A program made the position numbers and the translations under genes. Below are positions 22,922 to 35,965 of a stretch of 64,000 nucleotides of DNA, in pieces. Source of the DNA: Paralvinella palmiformis (Eukaryota; Annelida; Polychaeta; Terebellida; Alvinellidae); the NCBI GenBank assembly GCA_025642065.1, contig JAODUP010000127.1, positions 1,266,001 to 1,330,000 of the forward strand, read 5' to 3'. Under the pieces are notes generated by a model. It was not told where the DNA came from, ran no database searches, and was given only the letters and a program-made list of their open reading frames with translations. Every line of letters starts with the position of its first letter. Position 1 is the first letter of the stretch.

Positions 22922-24278
22922 CTCAGGGTATTTCGGTTCAGTCATCGTCCCATACTACTCCCCTACAAGCCAGTCATCAGAACATTAAATAATCTATGAT
23001 CGACCTCGAACTCGAAAATAAAACTGGGACAATATATTCGATCAACCAATAGCATAACGGACCCTCGGATAATTTTGCGAGACAATTTTTTCTCGTGTGG
23101 CATATTTAACTATTTAGCAGTAAATGGCACGAGACTGCCTCCTGGATTGATCAGTTCGTGATGATTAGTCTATACACAGAGATACACACATCGTCTGATG
23201 GACTCAGGTGAATGATGAGATAACACGTTGTGTGAAGCGATGGCGTTCTGAGTGCAGCGAACCAGAGATTGGCCATGACAATTGAGTCGTCTCCAAACCA
23301 GGCTTCATTTAAAACATCGACATCGGGATAAATAACCACTGTGAGCCAAACAGCTCTGAATACCCATAACAAGCTGATGAATAGGCGCTGAATAAGATTG
23401 AATAATACATGCAATTACGCGCGTACACATAATGGTGGCACTATTGCTGGAATATGAACTGTTTATTTGCATTAATTGCTTCATATTGGATTTCGTTTGT
23501 TTGTTTACTTCTTTGTAATGAAATTGAGAGAGAACGTAAATAATTATGAACAACTGTGTGTGCGCGTGTGTGTGCGCGTGCATGATGACGAGGGAATAAC
23601 AAGCAGGTGTGCGCGACTAGTGTATGTGTACAATACAAGTAGCCCTGACGGTTAATAAACCATGAAGCTATTTTTGTATTGTTCATTGTTTAAAAAAAAT
23701 TAATTCTTCACATTGTATTGTGTCTGTCTGTGAGTGTGTTGTTGTTGTTATTGTTGTTGTTGTTGTCGTCGTCATCGCTGTTGATCCCGATGTTTAAAAC
23801 AATTGTTATATTCAATTCGCATCTGGATACTTAAAAGGCCATCCATTTTTTAGGGGTGGGGTGGAGGGGGGGGGGGTAACAGTTCATACACGTAACAAAC
23901 CATTTTCCTCATTAACCGATGGTTTTATTGTCTCCATTCACCTTAGGATGTTATGCCACTGGTTGCCTTTTGTCTCACTCTTTTTGATATTTGATTGATT
24001 CGAGTTGTGACTCAATCGTGACTGTCAATGTGCGTACCTGTGTGCACAATTGTGCATTTATCAAATGCGTGTATGCGTGAAAGGCTACTGAAAAATTTAT
24101 AAAAAAATCAGAATCACGTCATCTGGATAATTGCTAAATATTAGTAACGTTTCGTGTTAAGAGCGTTAACCTGACGTTTTTTGTCGTGTGCGTGCGTGTA
24201 TGTGTGTATGTGTCTGTCTCTGTCTCTCTGTGTATGTGTGTTTATGTTGCTCTCTCTCTCTATCTATCTATCTCTCCG

Positions 24279-24338
<60 letters not shown>

Positions 24339-25150
24339 GTGTATGTCTCTCTCTCTCTCCCTCCCTCTCTCTCTCTATCTCTCTCCGTGTGTGTGTCCGT
24401 CTGTCTGTGCTTTTTAAAATAAATTAGTCATAGTTGCACCGTTCTGTGAATTTACAGAGAATGTTTTAAAATCGCATTTGAATATTTACCAGCTCTATCT
24501 CTATTTAATCTAAACGTATTCGAATCTATATTGATATAAGTAACTCTAGATAAAATATAACACCAATAGTATATCTCCTACCCTGATGCTGACATTAATA
24601 ATATCTATCCACAAAACAAATGAATTGCTACCTGAGGCGAGAGTTATACAATGTGGATGACGAACATACAAATTAATAAACCAGATAATCATAATAAGCC
24701 ACTTTAAAATTTCGGAATATTTAACAAATGCATTTTCACAAGGTTTTCTATCTTCGAATCCGTTTGAGACAAAACACACGAACAATGTTGACATAAGTAC
24801 TTTAGGTTTTCTTATATATTGCGATCGTACTAAAAACTAGCAATATCTGGAGCGAAAAAGACTGTATCCATATTTAAAATGTATTCCCTATATGTAGCAT
24901 CCAATAAAATTATTGAAATTTAACAATAATAATTTGCACTTCTAATAAAACATAAAACAGTATTTTTCATGGATCACAAAAGTGTCTGTTTTCCAAAACA
25001 CAAGTACATTTATCTAAAGAAAAATTCCGAATTAGATTACCTTAACAATAAGAGGTATAAATAATTCTACATAATAAGTTCTGGGGATATGAAATATAAT
25101 CTACAACCATAATCTGTACAACCAAAATTATATGCATACCTAGTACATAG
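22922..25150 (-). other. Intron sequence without recognised genes
   Basis: Holds a (CT)n/(GT)n-rich block at 24188-24412 and a G10 run near 23867. No coding or mobile signature was seen otherwise. Confidence 0.5.
24188..24412. repeat. Pyrimidine-rich (CT)n/(GT)n tract
   Basis: Over 200 bp of mostly TC and TG dinucleotides with CTAT interruptions. All three plus frames are open but low-complexity, so not coding. Confidence 0.95.
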
Positions 25151-25322
25151 GACGTCTTGATGATCTAAGTGGTAGCGCGGTTGGCCACAGACCCATAGCA
25201 CCCGAGTTCGAACCCGGGCTGGCTATGTCTGAAGGGTGTTTCATCTTTAATTTCGCCCCATTGCCTTTGGAGGTCGCTCGGCCCATTTAGCCTAGCACGC
25301 GCACAATAATGGCCACAAAACA
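25151..25322 (+). mobile_element. SINE A variant, plus strand
   Basis: Head GATGATCTAAGTGGTAGCGC, B box GAGTTCGAACCCGGG, then TATGTCTGAAGGGTGTTTC, GGAGGTCGCTCGGCCC and AATGGCCACAAAAC. It is a little diverged from the main type. Confidence 0.82.
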
Positions 25323-25732
25323 GCAACAACAGCAGTAATATTTACGATATGTCTAAAATGACTCCCCACGGATAAGCTTATTTTAAGTACATGTATAATT
25401 TATATCAATTTTAGACGACATGTTGCAGTAAACAAGATTTAACTCTGGCTACAACATATACACATAGACGTAATTACTGCATAAGGGATTATTTGCTGGA
25501 CTAGAAATAATGCTCGCAGAGGACTCGTACTGATTACAATTAGTTATATAATAATATATAGATTGAGAGGAATACACAGGTAAAGCACACCGACACAACT
25601 TTCATGTTATCTTTTCTATATGTCCATTAGCGTCATCGTAAGATGGTAAAAATGCATTCCAGATTTTTCGAACTTTATGTCGAGGAACCAGTCCCGAAAA
25701 CTGACGTTATGATTGAGAAAACATATTTGATG

Positions 25733-25914
25733 ATGATTGGTGTTTTACGGCCACTTTTGTACACATGGTAGGCTAAATGGGCCGAGCGACCTCCAAAGGT
25801 AATGAAGCGAAGTCTAGGATGAAACAACCTTCAGATATGCCCACGCAGGGATTCGAACACGGGTGGTAGTGATCTGTGGTCCAACACGCTACCGCTAGAC
25901 CAGGGAGGCACCCC
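25733..25914 (-). mobile_element. SINE A, full-length, minus strand, 16-bp target duplication
   Basis: A complete SINE A on the minus strand, bounded by perfect 16-bp repeats GAAAACATATTTGATG at 25717-25732 and 25915-25930. This fixes the ends of the family and shows relatively recent insertion. Confidence 0.93.
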
Positions 25915-26584
25915 GAAAACATATTTGATGTCTGAACATTACCATATAAGATTTTAAATGACCAGTTTATGTAATGTTTTGCATTATTTATACACGAGTT
26001 TGTATCTTAACTTGTTGATCATTCGAATAGTTGTCTTCTCTAGTTTGCATATACGCCCACCTTTACTGCTTATATGACAGTATATGAGAGAATACTAAAG
26101 AGTATATACATAACAGTTTGGTCAATCATTTTGACTTTGTTTATCTGGTTGTTTGACCGAGTTATCTTCTTTCAAGTCAACGTACGATTGTCTAGGAAGT
26201 TACCTTCAATCAGATTAAAAACTATAAATTTAAATGATTTAATTAAAACGTATTACATATCGTTCAATATGGCGATCATTTAATTTGGATGCCATTCTTC
26301 TAATTTATCATAATATTTATTGTCTCTAAATCATTGGATTAGTAATTTCCAATTACTTAGTAAATGCATACTTTGTGATATTACAAAAAGACTGTAGCGT
26401 GATCTGGACAAAAGAGAAAAGGATGTCAAATTATGGATATCATTAATATAAATTGAAAAGAGTAAAATATGCCTCATAATGGTTGTCCTTTCTTATGCCT
26501 CGTATAATTGCATAAACAATTTTCTTTTGAACATTTCAATTGTTAATTAGAATAGTTCAGTTTTAAAATGACGATTATCTATTA

Positions 26585-26585
<1 letters not shown>

Positions 26586-26671
<86 letters not shown>

Positions 26672-26824
26672 ATTATTATTATTATTATATTATATGTTAT
26701 TATTATTATTATTATTATTTTATTATTATAAATTGTTAGATAGATTGGTAGATAGATAGATAGATTGACAGACAAACAGAGATCCAGGCAAACATACAGA
26801 CAGACAGACAGACAGACAGACACA
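26586..26824. repeat. Compound array (AT)n(AG)n, (ATT)n, (GATA)n, (CAGA)n
   Basis: Successive blocks of dinucleotide, trinucleotide and two tetranucleotide repeats with short spacers. Confidence 0.95.
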
Positions 26825-27377
26825 ACTGATAATCTAAAAAACCAATCTCCAGCTTTGGAAAGGAAACCGATCCAGACCATTGTTTATCTTCCCATCTATC
26901 ATAACGCTTTATCCCGAACAATCCAACACGACACCTAAACCTTAGACATCCAATAGAAGTTGACCTTTTACTAGCAAAATGGCCATTGATTCAGATACTG
27001 AACACAGTCATATCTCTCCACAGTTAACAATCATTTACACCTGACACCATCTAACATGTGTTATATAATGAAGGCCAGTAGTGATAGGTGGCTCTATTTC
27101 ATTGCTGCAGTGAGCAGAGAGTATGCAATATTTGATCACAGGATCATCGTGACTTTGGCTTATGTCACGAACAACTAGGTCTGCTGCTGTCCGGAGTCCG
27201 AAGAAGCTTTCACTATCAGCTTCTCCTTATCCTTTGTATTCTTGTGTTTGTCCTTCGTCGATTTTTGTAATGCTTTCTGACTAACAATGTATGGATCTTA
27301 ATGAGAGCTACTATTAACGTATGCTGTATCTTCCCTAATTGTGTGTGTGCGTGTTTGTGTTTGCGCACGAGCGAGCG

Positions 27378-27398
27378 AGCGAGGTGTGTGTGTGTGTG

Positions 27399-27480
<82 letters not shown>
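27378..27480. repeat. (GT)n(CT)n(GT)n compound microsatellite
   Basis: Three blocks. Open frames on both strands here are repeat artefacts. Confidence 0.95.
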
Positions 27481-27779
27481 ATTCTGTGCCAGTACCTTAT
27501 AACTCAGAGCTAATATACACAATTTCATTTATTACTCCCGATATGATCATCAATATTGAGATATCTGCTATTTTTTCTGGATCAGGCTATAATATTTATT
27601 CATCAGCTCTTACTGTCTGGGTCCTAACAAGCTTCCCTTTCCCAGGATTAATAGATTAGATTGAATACATACAGGGACTGGTGAGACATTACACATGTCT
27701 CAGCAAGAAAAGTCGCCACTCTGGATTCAGTCCTGAAGAAACGTCAGAGTTTGATTTCACGGTTCGAGATTATCTGTGC

Positions 27780-28095
27780 CTGTGCCTTATTATACAGAGC
27801 TAAAACAGAGTGTGCAGTATTGCTACTTCGTTTTATTTTAGTTAAATCACTTCAATGAGTCCATACTGAGTTAGTGTACATTCTCTTTGTACATTCTCTT
27901 TGTTATGAACAAACTGTAATGTTTGTTAACACGCTGAGGGTATATAAAAGGCTTAAACTTTCACTTAGGTTAGAGAAGAACTTCGACGCCAGACCAGTCG
28001 GACGTGTATTGATACATGGTTCATATAGGTAGGATTTATTCAGTTATTCGAACCCAGAATAAAGCTGAGGTCAGCATCTGAGGTGTCGAAATGCT
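27780..28095 (+). promoter_or_regulatory. TATA-box and polyadenylation-like block (possible solo LTR)
   Basis: GGTATATAAAAGGC at about 27948-27961 is a strong TATA box. AATAAAG follows about 110 bp downstream near 28060, and a tandem GTACATTCTCTTT lies upstream near 27876-27900. The order enhancer-like repeat, TATA and AATAAA is that of an LTR. The ends and target duplication were not found, so this is tentative. Confidence 0.25.
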
Positions 28096-28533
28096 TTATA
28101 TACAGGTTTCTTTTGGACCACAGAAAATGACTGTTGAATGTAAACTGTGGTGTCAAAATGGTTTATGATATGTATGTAGCAAGTCACCATTGAACCACAC
28201 GCACGTGTTGTTTGCTGCGAGCTGTGGTATCAAATAGAATGTTTTTACGTACTTCCGCTTTTTGTACGTAGCCTGCATGTAGCCGCTTTCCTGTGGGCGT
28301 GACATATTTGTCGCGTACGAAAAGCGAATTAGCTGGTTCCCACAGGCTGATGAGTAGACCAGACACATGCTTAGATATATGCACACATTTATCAATATGT
28401 GGAGGTATGAAACATTTTATTTTTAGATTAATGTATGTATAGTTGTATTTTTATTTATATTTATGGAGCTAGGTCTCGAAGGATGTTTAGATATGTTGAT
28501 GCTCTGTGCCTGTTGCCTCTTACTATGTACCCT

Positions 28534-28757
<224 letters not shown>

Positions 28758-29382
28758 AATTATTATATTTCTAATTCTCTGTGGGGCACCATAAGTTTCA
28801 CTCGGTAATAAAGGCATTACATCGCCGTCCGTAGATTTATCATCTATATGTAAATGATCTTTGTTCGGACAAGGAAAACATTTATTGAAAATAACCTAAC
28901 CATCCTTTGGGTAATCGATATTAGTACCGTTCGTCCTATATTGAGAATACAAGACTCTATTGTTTCTAAACCCAGCTCGGTCGTACAGAAACCAATTTCG
29001 GCAGATGACTTACTGCTTCTCATTCACCCGGGTCTCTATCTATCTTACGTAGATAACGACATTATATGAGATGACGAAGATGGCTCACATGTATGTGGTC
29101 ATTGATCAATAAACAACCGACATTTAGAATAAATTGGCACACTTGTTGGTGATTTAGTTATGTCATATTACAACATTAACTATTATAAAGAAGAATTGTA
29201 TTACTGACAGCCAGCTTCTAACATTTCAGCGCACTATAAGAGGGGAGGGGGCTGCATTATATAAGCAATGCTTCAAGCATCCTCCTTTTCAACATTCTAT
29301 ATATGTTTACTTTCATTAAAATTGTGTATTATGAATATTGAAGTAAATGAATTGAACTGAATAATATTGAACGATTGCCGGT

Positions 29383-29420
29383 AGCTCTCTCTCCCTCTCT
29401 CGTTCTCTCGTTCTCTCTCT

Positions 29421-29507
<87 letters not shown>
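29383..29507. repeat. (CT)n(AT)n compound microsatellite
   Basis: CT-rich block followed by (TA)n of about 60 bp; a second (AT)n array lies at 29549-29591. Confidence 0.95.
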
Positions 29508-29510
<3 letters not shown>

Positions 29511-29544
29511 AATAGCAGTATTATGTCATATAACATGAGTTTTT

Positions 29545-29592
<48 letters not shown>

Positions 29593-30294
29593 TATTATCG
29601 TTACAAACTGAATATATATGTTACACAGAGACATGAGTGCATATCTAAATACTGATTCTACGCACACCTAAACCATCTTCTACTCAATAGAAATAAATGA
29701 GAAAAAATACTCAACACCATAGAATTTGTTTTATTTAATTTCTTTGTAAATTCTTTCTATTAAGATGAAGTGGATCTCTAATGGCAGATTCCATTCAGTG
29801 ACAAAAAACAGAACTCAATTATCCGGAAGATAGAAGATTCCACCTTCAGTCAGATGTAAATATGTATGTGTGTTTTAGTCTCGACTATTTAATTTCGCGA
29901 TACATTTACACGCTCCCCGTAGGATTATAACCATGTTAATAGATTGCGAATGAAATTAGAGGCAGAGCGTACTAAATTAAGCTTCGGATATTAAGTGATT
30001 ACCATTAATGTATGTTGATAGAAGAACGAGCCCCGGTTCCTATTATGGTGTATTTTCAGCTTACTGTTCATAAATTTAATCAAAATGATAAAAGCGAATG
30101 GGCCAGTAATCGCTTCGGTTAGCCTCCGCATTGCTGATACCTCAGACATAAAGTTGAAGGAATATTCCCTATCGAAATGAAACATCCCTGAACGCTGAGA
30201 TTCGGTGCCATGACTTGGCGGCTTGGAATGCATTGCGTAACCAAGATCGTGACCGAAGTAATTATTCAATGGGCTTTTCTCAGACCATTATAGT

Positions 30295-30430
30295 GGGGCG
30301 CCTGCGAGTTCGAATCTCGTCGTGGGCATATCTGAAGGGTGTTTCATCTTTAACTTCGCTTCATTACCTTTGGAGGTCGCTCGGCCCATGTAGCCTACCA
30401 TGTGCACAAAAGTGGCCATAAAACATCATT
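30295..30430 (+). mobile_element. SINE A with deleted A box, plus strand
   Basis: Starts GGGGCGCCTGCGAGTTCGAA: the segment between the first bases and the B box is missing, removing the A box. The body from GTGGGCATATCTGAAGGG to AAAAGTGGCCATAAAAC is normal, followed by (ATCA)n. Confidence 0.85.
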
Positions 30431-30487
30431 CATCTATCAATCAATCAATCAGATGATTATAGTCATGTGTATTAGAAGAAATAAATG

Positions 30488-30630
30488 TTGCCATTTTAAA
30501 CGGGCAACCTCCAAATTTAATGAGGTGAAGTGAAAGGTCGAATACCCTTCTGAAATAGCTCGGCCGGGATTTGAACCCATGCGATATAGATTTGTTGCCA
30601 ACCACGCTATCAGTTAGATCATTGCGGCAC
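30488..30630 (-). mobile_element. Diverged SINE A, minus strand
   Basis: The minus strand reads GATCTAACTGATAGCGTGG (A box) and GGGTTCAAATCCCGG (B box), then a body with TTCAGAAGGGTATTCGACC and GGAGGTTGCCCG. It is head-to-tail with the opposite-strand copy just before it. Confidence 0.7.
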
Positions 30631-31259
30631 AATCATCTGCCTTAGAAGATCTCTAAATGTTATCTCTTCCATTGTCCTATAATCAAACGTTGTAAACACG
30701 AGAACTATCCTTAAGACATGAGCTGTATTCCAAGACCATCCCAAGAGTTACTCCTCCCCCTCGACCTTGTTATAAAATAGATTACATAGTATGCCATCTC
30801 CTGTATTCCCAATTCGCAGTGCAGCCTTCATGGCGGCTCAGTGGATAATATATTGTTAGCTATTCAGTCGGCCAAGCAGAAGTAATGAGATGATAGTAAG
30901 TTGAACCGAACTTAAGACGATCTCGTCGGGACGTTTGGCAGATCCCACAAGAAGCCAGACGACTTTCAAATGACCTCTACTAGCGAGTGTCGTTAACGGC
31001 TGAGACTTTGAGTGTACACATCGCGTTTTTTTCCTTCTCCAGCGGTGGAGAGTGGCTGGTTGCTAGGAGATTAGAGGAATTTCTATTGAGGTGGTGGACT
31101 TACCAGCTTCTGGCTGGGGTTCTGTTTCCTGTAATGAAAACTTTGAGCTCACGAACTCAATTAAATAATTCAATTAATGATCAAATTGCGGCGTCTTCTG
31201 AATATTGCCTAGTAACCGGAAAGGCAAATGAACAGCAATAAAAATTGCGCGAAGTGTAT

Positions 31260-34200
31260 AGAATAAACATAGCGCGTGTTCGCAGTTACTGAAACGTGGA
31301 TTGGAATTCACGCCATAAATGAGTTGGTTCCTATAGATTATGAGTTTACTCATATTCCTCGTAAAAGTGGTAGACGCTGTGGTGGTATTGGCATACTCTA
31401 CAAATAGGGACTGACTGTCACGGTGAGTAAGTCAGAGATAACGGAGATGTGTATCCATTTTGAAAACATGGACTATTCCATAACTATAGGTAAGGTTATG
31501 TTTAAAGCCCTCCTCTTTATAAATAAAATAGTTTCAGAAACTCAATATTCGTTTAATGAATGGTCTAAATATTTAGATAACATAGCTATTATTCCATTTG
31601 ATGTCATGTCATAAGTGGTGATTTCTATATGGATAATAAGCCTAATACTGAAGCTTGTTGGTTTTGCAGTATATTCAATTCACGCGGATTGACTCAACAT
31701 GTCAATGGTGCAACTTACCAAGGAGACTGACTGTACGTTAGACTTCGCAATCTCTGGAGAATTGAGCTCCATAATAATAAGATCTTCTGTGTGTGACCTT
31801 TGTTTCAGTAACAACAAAGGTAAGCATTCCGGTACACTTCGCTATTAATATGGAAAGGCCCGGTTGGATACGAACAAAGGTGATACATAGAAAGTATCGT
31901 GGCATAAATTTTAAAGAATTTATGGTGAATTCGCAGTTGTTTAGTAAATGGGAGGGATCAGTTGATGAGCTGGTAGAAGCCTATAACAAAGGTATCAAAA
32001 GTATCTTTAATTGCCATGCTCCATCTTGTTAAAAAATGATCATGTTGAGACCAGAAACCCGTTGGTGTTCTGATAAGCTTAGATCTGCTAAGAAAATTCG
32101 GAGGAAAGCAGAGACATCCTGGTGCCGAATTTCACTAATCGTGCACTTTGAAGTATACAGCGATCTATCTAAAATATTATTACACTACTATTCGAAAAGT
32201 GCCTCTATTAAAAAAAAAATAGTGGAATGTAGAAAAGATCAAAAGAAACCCTTCAAATTAATGAGGAATTTCATGGGAAGTAACTCAAATATAAATCTTC
32301 TACATTTTACTTCTGCTGAATTCCTAGCGGACAAGTTCAGCAGTTTTTTTCATGTGGAAAACAACAATCACCAGGAATAAGATCTAATTCCCCAAATAAT
32401 ACCTCCAATATCTCCATGGGTGCGGATATTATGTTTAATAGGAAAACGCTCGAAATATTTCGACCAGCTTCTGAAATAGAGATCAAGCAGATAATCAATC
32501 GCCAAGTCTACGAACAAGTCATGTGACTTGGATTCACTGTCCACTTCGCTTTTGAAGAAATGCGTGGACCATCTTCTGCCATCGATAACAGCCACATTCA
32601 ATAGATCGATAGCTGAGTCAGTGATGCAGTTTGTTTTTGAAGCGTGTCAGCATAACCCCACTACTTAAAGGGACAGTCCACCATCGGAAAATATTATTTA
32701 AATAAGAACAATAACCAAAAATTCCACAATAATAATCCAAATTACTGGAGGGCCGCCATTACGGCTGCACCGGAAGCCATATTTGAAGGCGGGAAGGAGA
32801 AACTGAAATGATCTGATGTTACATTGGCGCTCTCTAGATTGAAGCGGATTATAGTTTCTCTTGAGCGTTAATGTCTGAGCCATTTTGAATCATCTTCCTC
32901 TTGTCAGGTTTTTTCTGGCTCAAACTGATATGGTTGTATGTGATTCATGACGTAATTTTAACAAGATAATGCCGTTTAGGTCTGGAATAATTCTTTGCTC
33001 ACACTTGTTTACATGTCTTTGTACTGGCTCTACAAACTTCAGGTCCACCGAATACGCTGAAGTGACGTCAGCATTCAGGAGCTTCCGGTATCTGTCTAGC
33101 TTCAAAATGGCGGCACCCACAGGCCATTAAAAGTCGATTAATCATCACTTAGAACTGGATTATTTAATATGTGGGTGATTGTTTACACATTTTGACATTA
33201 TTTATGATATTTGTGAGTATAGCTGTATTAGATCTCAAAATTTGAAATTAAGGTGGACGGTCCATTTAAGAGACCTGGGTTGGAAAAAGAAGATATGAAG
33301 AATTATCGTCCTATTTCTAACATTCTATCCATCTCCAATCTAATTAAACAAGTAGTAGCAAGGCGTATAGAAGAACACTTAGAGCATAATGATCTCCGTG
33401 GTTGGTACCAATCTGGTTATCGTAGATGTCATTCAACAGAAACTGTTTTCTTGAAAGTGCACAGTGACATTGCTGACACTCTTGATCAAGGCTCCATAAC
33501 TGCATTAGTGATTCTTTATTTATCTGCAGCTTTTGATGTAATCGCAGCGTTTAGACTTTTTTTTGGCACCAAGAAAAAAATCTGGGTAAAGTCTTACCTC
33601 GCCGACAGAGGTCAGTGTGTTTCGATCGAGGATAAAACATCACCAGATATAGGACTTCATTTCGGTATACCGCAAGGATCCGGTTTATGACCAAAGAATT
33701 ACCGTATACTGATTTGGTTGGTGAATTTAACACTAACTATCATTGATACCCAAATTCTACGTGACCTTAAAGCCATGTGATAAATGGGATGATATTTCAT
33801 TTTCAATTGAAGCTTATATTGAAGAAATATATATTTTGATGAACAGCAATATGCTGAAATTTAATAAAGATAAGGCCGAATTCATTGTTTTCTCATCCAA
33901 GCAACATGTGTAAAAATCTGAGAATCTTCGCATTAAGGTAGGATCCACTTAAATAAATTATTCCATGTCTGTGAGAAATCTAGGGCTTATACTGGATAAT
34001 ACACTAGATATGGATAAAAAGGTGAATTCGTTTATGTAAGTCCTGTTATTATCAAATAAGAAATATAATATTTATTCGTAAGTACATAAATGATGAGATA
34101 TGGAAAACCTTAGTCCAAACCCTGATCAATTCTCGAGTAGTCTACGGCAATGTATTGTTATACAATATCCCCCTCACTCTAACAAACCACCTACAACGAG

Positions 34201-34560
34201 TACACAACTGTGCTGCACGTCTGGTGACACACACTCGCAAAAGGGGACATATAACACCCGTTTTGTTTCAGCTGTACTGGCTTCCTGTACGTTTCAGATC
34301 AATGTACAAAATCCCGTTTCATACATAAAAAGTACTGAGTGAAACAGCACCACTGTATCTAAGTGAATATTTTGTAAAGTTCTTAGAACCCACTTATTTA
34401 AATTAGCCTATTTATAACATATAGACCAGTATATCTATGTATAAAATGTGCTTGTGGTATATGAGCTTAGAACATGGTCTAATTATGTTTTAAATGTATT
34501 CAAGCCGAATAAGGCGCTATATAAAATACTATAATAATAATAATGATAATATTTATTATT
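31260..34560 (+). mobile_element. Decayed CR1/Jockey-type LINE with nested MITE
   Basis: A near full ORF2 remains in broken frames. Endonuclease: VTETWIGIHAINE and PRKSGRRCGGIGILYK at 31280-31410, the QHVNGATYQ region near 31700, and the SVCD..S..FAIN terminus near 31790-31850. Linker: KSCDLDSLSTSLLKKC near 32510-32560. Reverse transcriptase: NYRPISNI, STETVFLKVHSDIA, LDQGSITALVILYLSAAFDV and GIPQGSGL at 33300-33690. The YADD catalytic box is deleted: the frame jumps from NYH to DTQ-like sequence near 33740. The C-terminal HLQRVHNCAARLV and ITPVLFQLYWLPV lie at 34190-34280. It ends with GGCGCTATATAAAA and an (AATA)n-like tail at 34512-34570. A 597-bp MITE interrupts it at 32669-33265. Confidence 0.88.
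32669..33265. mobile_element. TTAA-inserting MITE copy 1 (piggyBac-like), nested in a LINE
   Basis: Inverted ends AGGGACAGTCCACC (32669-32682) and ATGGACCGTCCACC (reverse of 33252-33265) are flanked by TTAA on both sides (32665-32668 and 33266-33269). Removing the insert and one TTAA joins the LINE reading frame ITPLL to KRPGLEKED with no gap, so the boundaries are exact. TTAA duplication is the hallmark of the piggyBac superfamily. No transposase frame is present. The right half matches the left half of 48262-48988 in inverted orientation. Confidence 0.93.
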
Positions 34561-35104
34561 ATTATTATTATTTTAAAGGCTAGCGCACTCTTCTCTTACC
34601 AATGCATGACTGAATGACACGGAGAGTGACTCCTGGATATTTTGTTTGCACATTTCACACAAAAACGGTATTGACACAGCCATTGAGAATAGAATGCGTC
34701 GACATCATTATGGCAGATAAACGACCAAACATTCAATTAGATCGGATTCCGTATAACTGTTATTCGGTGTCAGCACTTTTAAGGGCTATTTGTAGAAAAG
34801 AACTGGGTAATAAATGCCGTAGTTGCCAGAGAACGAAGATAGCCTTTAATGTAACAGTAATTAATAACGTCGGATCTAGACTTATCCTTCACGATAGATG
34901 TCAGAATCTATGTAATGAATAAGTAGAACAAAACATATAAATAATAGATTGATATGAAATATTCGTGTAAATCAGATGGTTCTTATTGTTAGTGACACTT
35001 AATGATCAGTTAATGTAAACACTACTTAATTAATTAGTCGTAGACTTATTTGTCAGCTACTAATGGTTGTTAATTATATATGTATATATGTGTATATATG
35101 AATA

Positions 35105-35105
<1 letters not shown>

Positions 35106-35142
<37 letters not shown>

Positions 35143-35163
35143 TGTGTGTGTGTGTGTGTGTGT
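35106..35163. repeat. (AT)n(GT)n microsatellite
   Basis: AT block followed by a GT block. Confidence 0.9.
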
Positions 35164-35430
35164 ACATGAAGGCGTTAGCAATTCTGTTTCTCTTATTAAT
35201 TCTCTAGTTCAAAGTGCCGGTGTAATTTTCCCTCTCCCTGTGTAGATGTTTCGAGACCACTAAAGACATAATGGTACAAGTCTGTACTAAAACATTGAGT
35301 AGTGTGACGGCGGTAATGGCCCATCAAAGTGTTGGACGGTGTCCTATTTGTCCAAATAGCAGCCCTAATGTATCTTATTAATGCTGGTTCGGTGCGAAAA
35401 ACGACTCGTAACCCGTTCTCGGCTTGGAGA

Positions 35431-35489
35431 ACGAGCTGCCCGTTTAGACACTTAGTCCTAACAATGGCTTGTTCCGACGGGCAGCTCGT
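35431..35489. repeat. Perfect 13-bp inverted repeat with 33-bp spacer
   Basis: ACGAGCTGCCCGT at 35431-35443 and its reverse complement at 35477-35489, in a locally GC-richer stretch. Confidence 0.8.
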
Positions 35490-35894
35490 GGTCTAATACA
35501 ATAGTAGTAGTGTTATGGGCGATGATGTGTTGATTGAATTCGGTTAAAGCTCGTTGAAGTTGAGTTATTTGACACATAATTCTGGTTCGTCGTAAACTTC
35601 AAGCCCGGACCAGTCCCCGGCAAGTTTATAAGTAAATGGCTTCAGCGCACGCAAATAATGCAAACGAAAAAGGACGGTTTTTGTGTTGTTTAAAGTTTCG
35701 CTGATTTACATTCGAAATTCGTCTTCTTTGCTCTGAGTGCTTTGGTTAGGGCAACCGCATCATTGTACAGTCAAGCTTTTGAACAATTCCCCTGGAAGTA
35801 TCCTGTTCCTACTGTCAGTTTTGGGATCATAAAATTGAAACAGGTGTTCATTTTTCAGACGGGGGGGGGGGGGGCATTATAAACCAACCAATGA

Positions 35895-35965
35895 ACACTT
35901 GTACTAGTCAGCAGCGATGTGTCAGATTCGAACTGAGACCTATAAAGTTTCTAATTCGATGCTTT
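35895..35965 (-). mobile_element. tRNA-like SINE head fragment, minus strand
   Basis: The minus strand shows GGTCAGTGGCAAAGCATCG (A-box-like) and CAGTTCGAATCTGAC (B box) at tRNA-like spacing. The body is not recognised. Confidence 0.4.

Noticed and set aside
24181..24427. Three overlapping Leu/Ser/Cys-rich open frames.
   Set aside because: They are translations of (CT)n/(GT)n repeats.
25151..25240. True tRNA genes at the A-box/B-box pairs.
   Set aside because: No cloverleaf with paired acceptor stem was evident and each head is followed by the same SINE body.
34614..34922. A 102-codon Cys/Arg-containing frame as a zinc-binding protein.
   Set aside because: The cysteine spacing fits no known finger and the frame begins just after a LINE tail.
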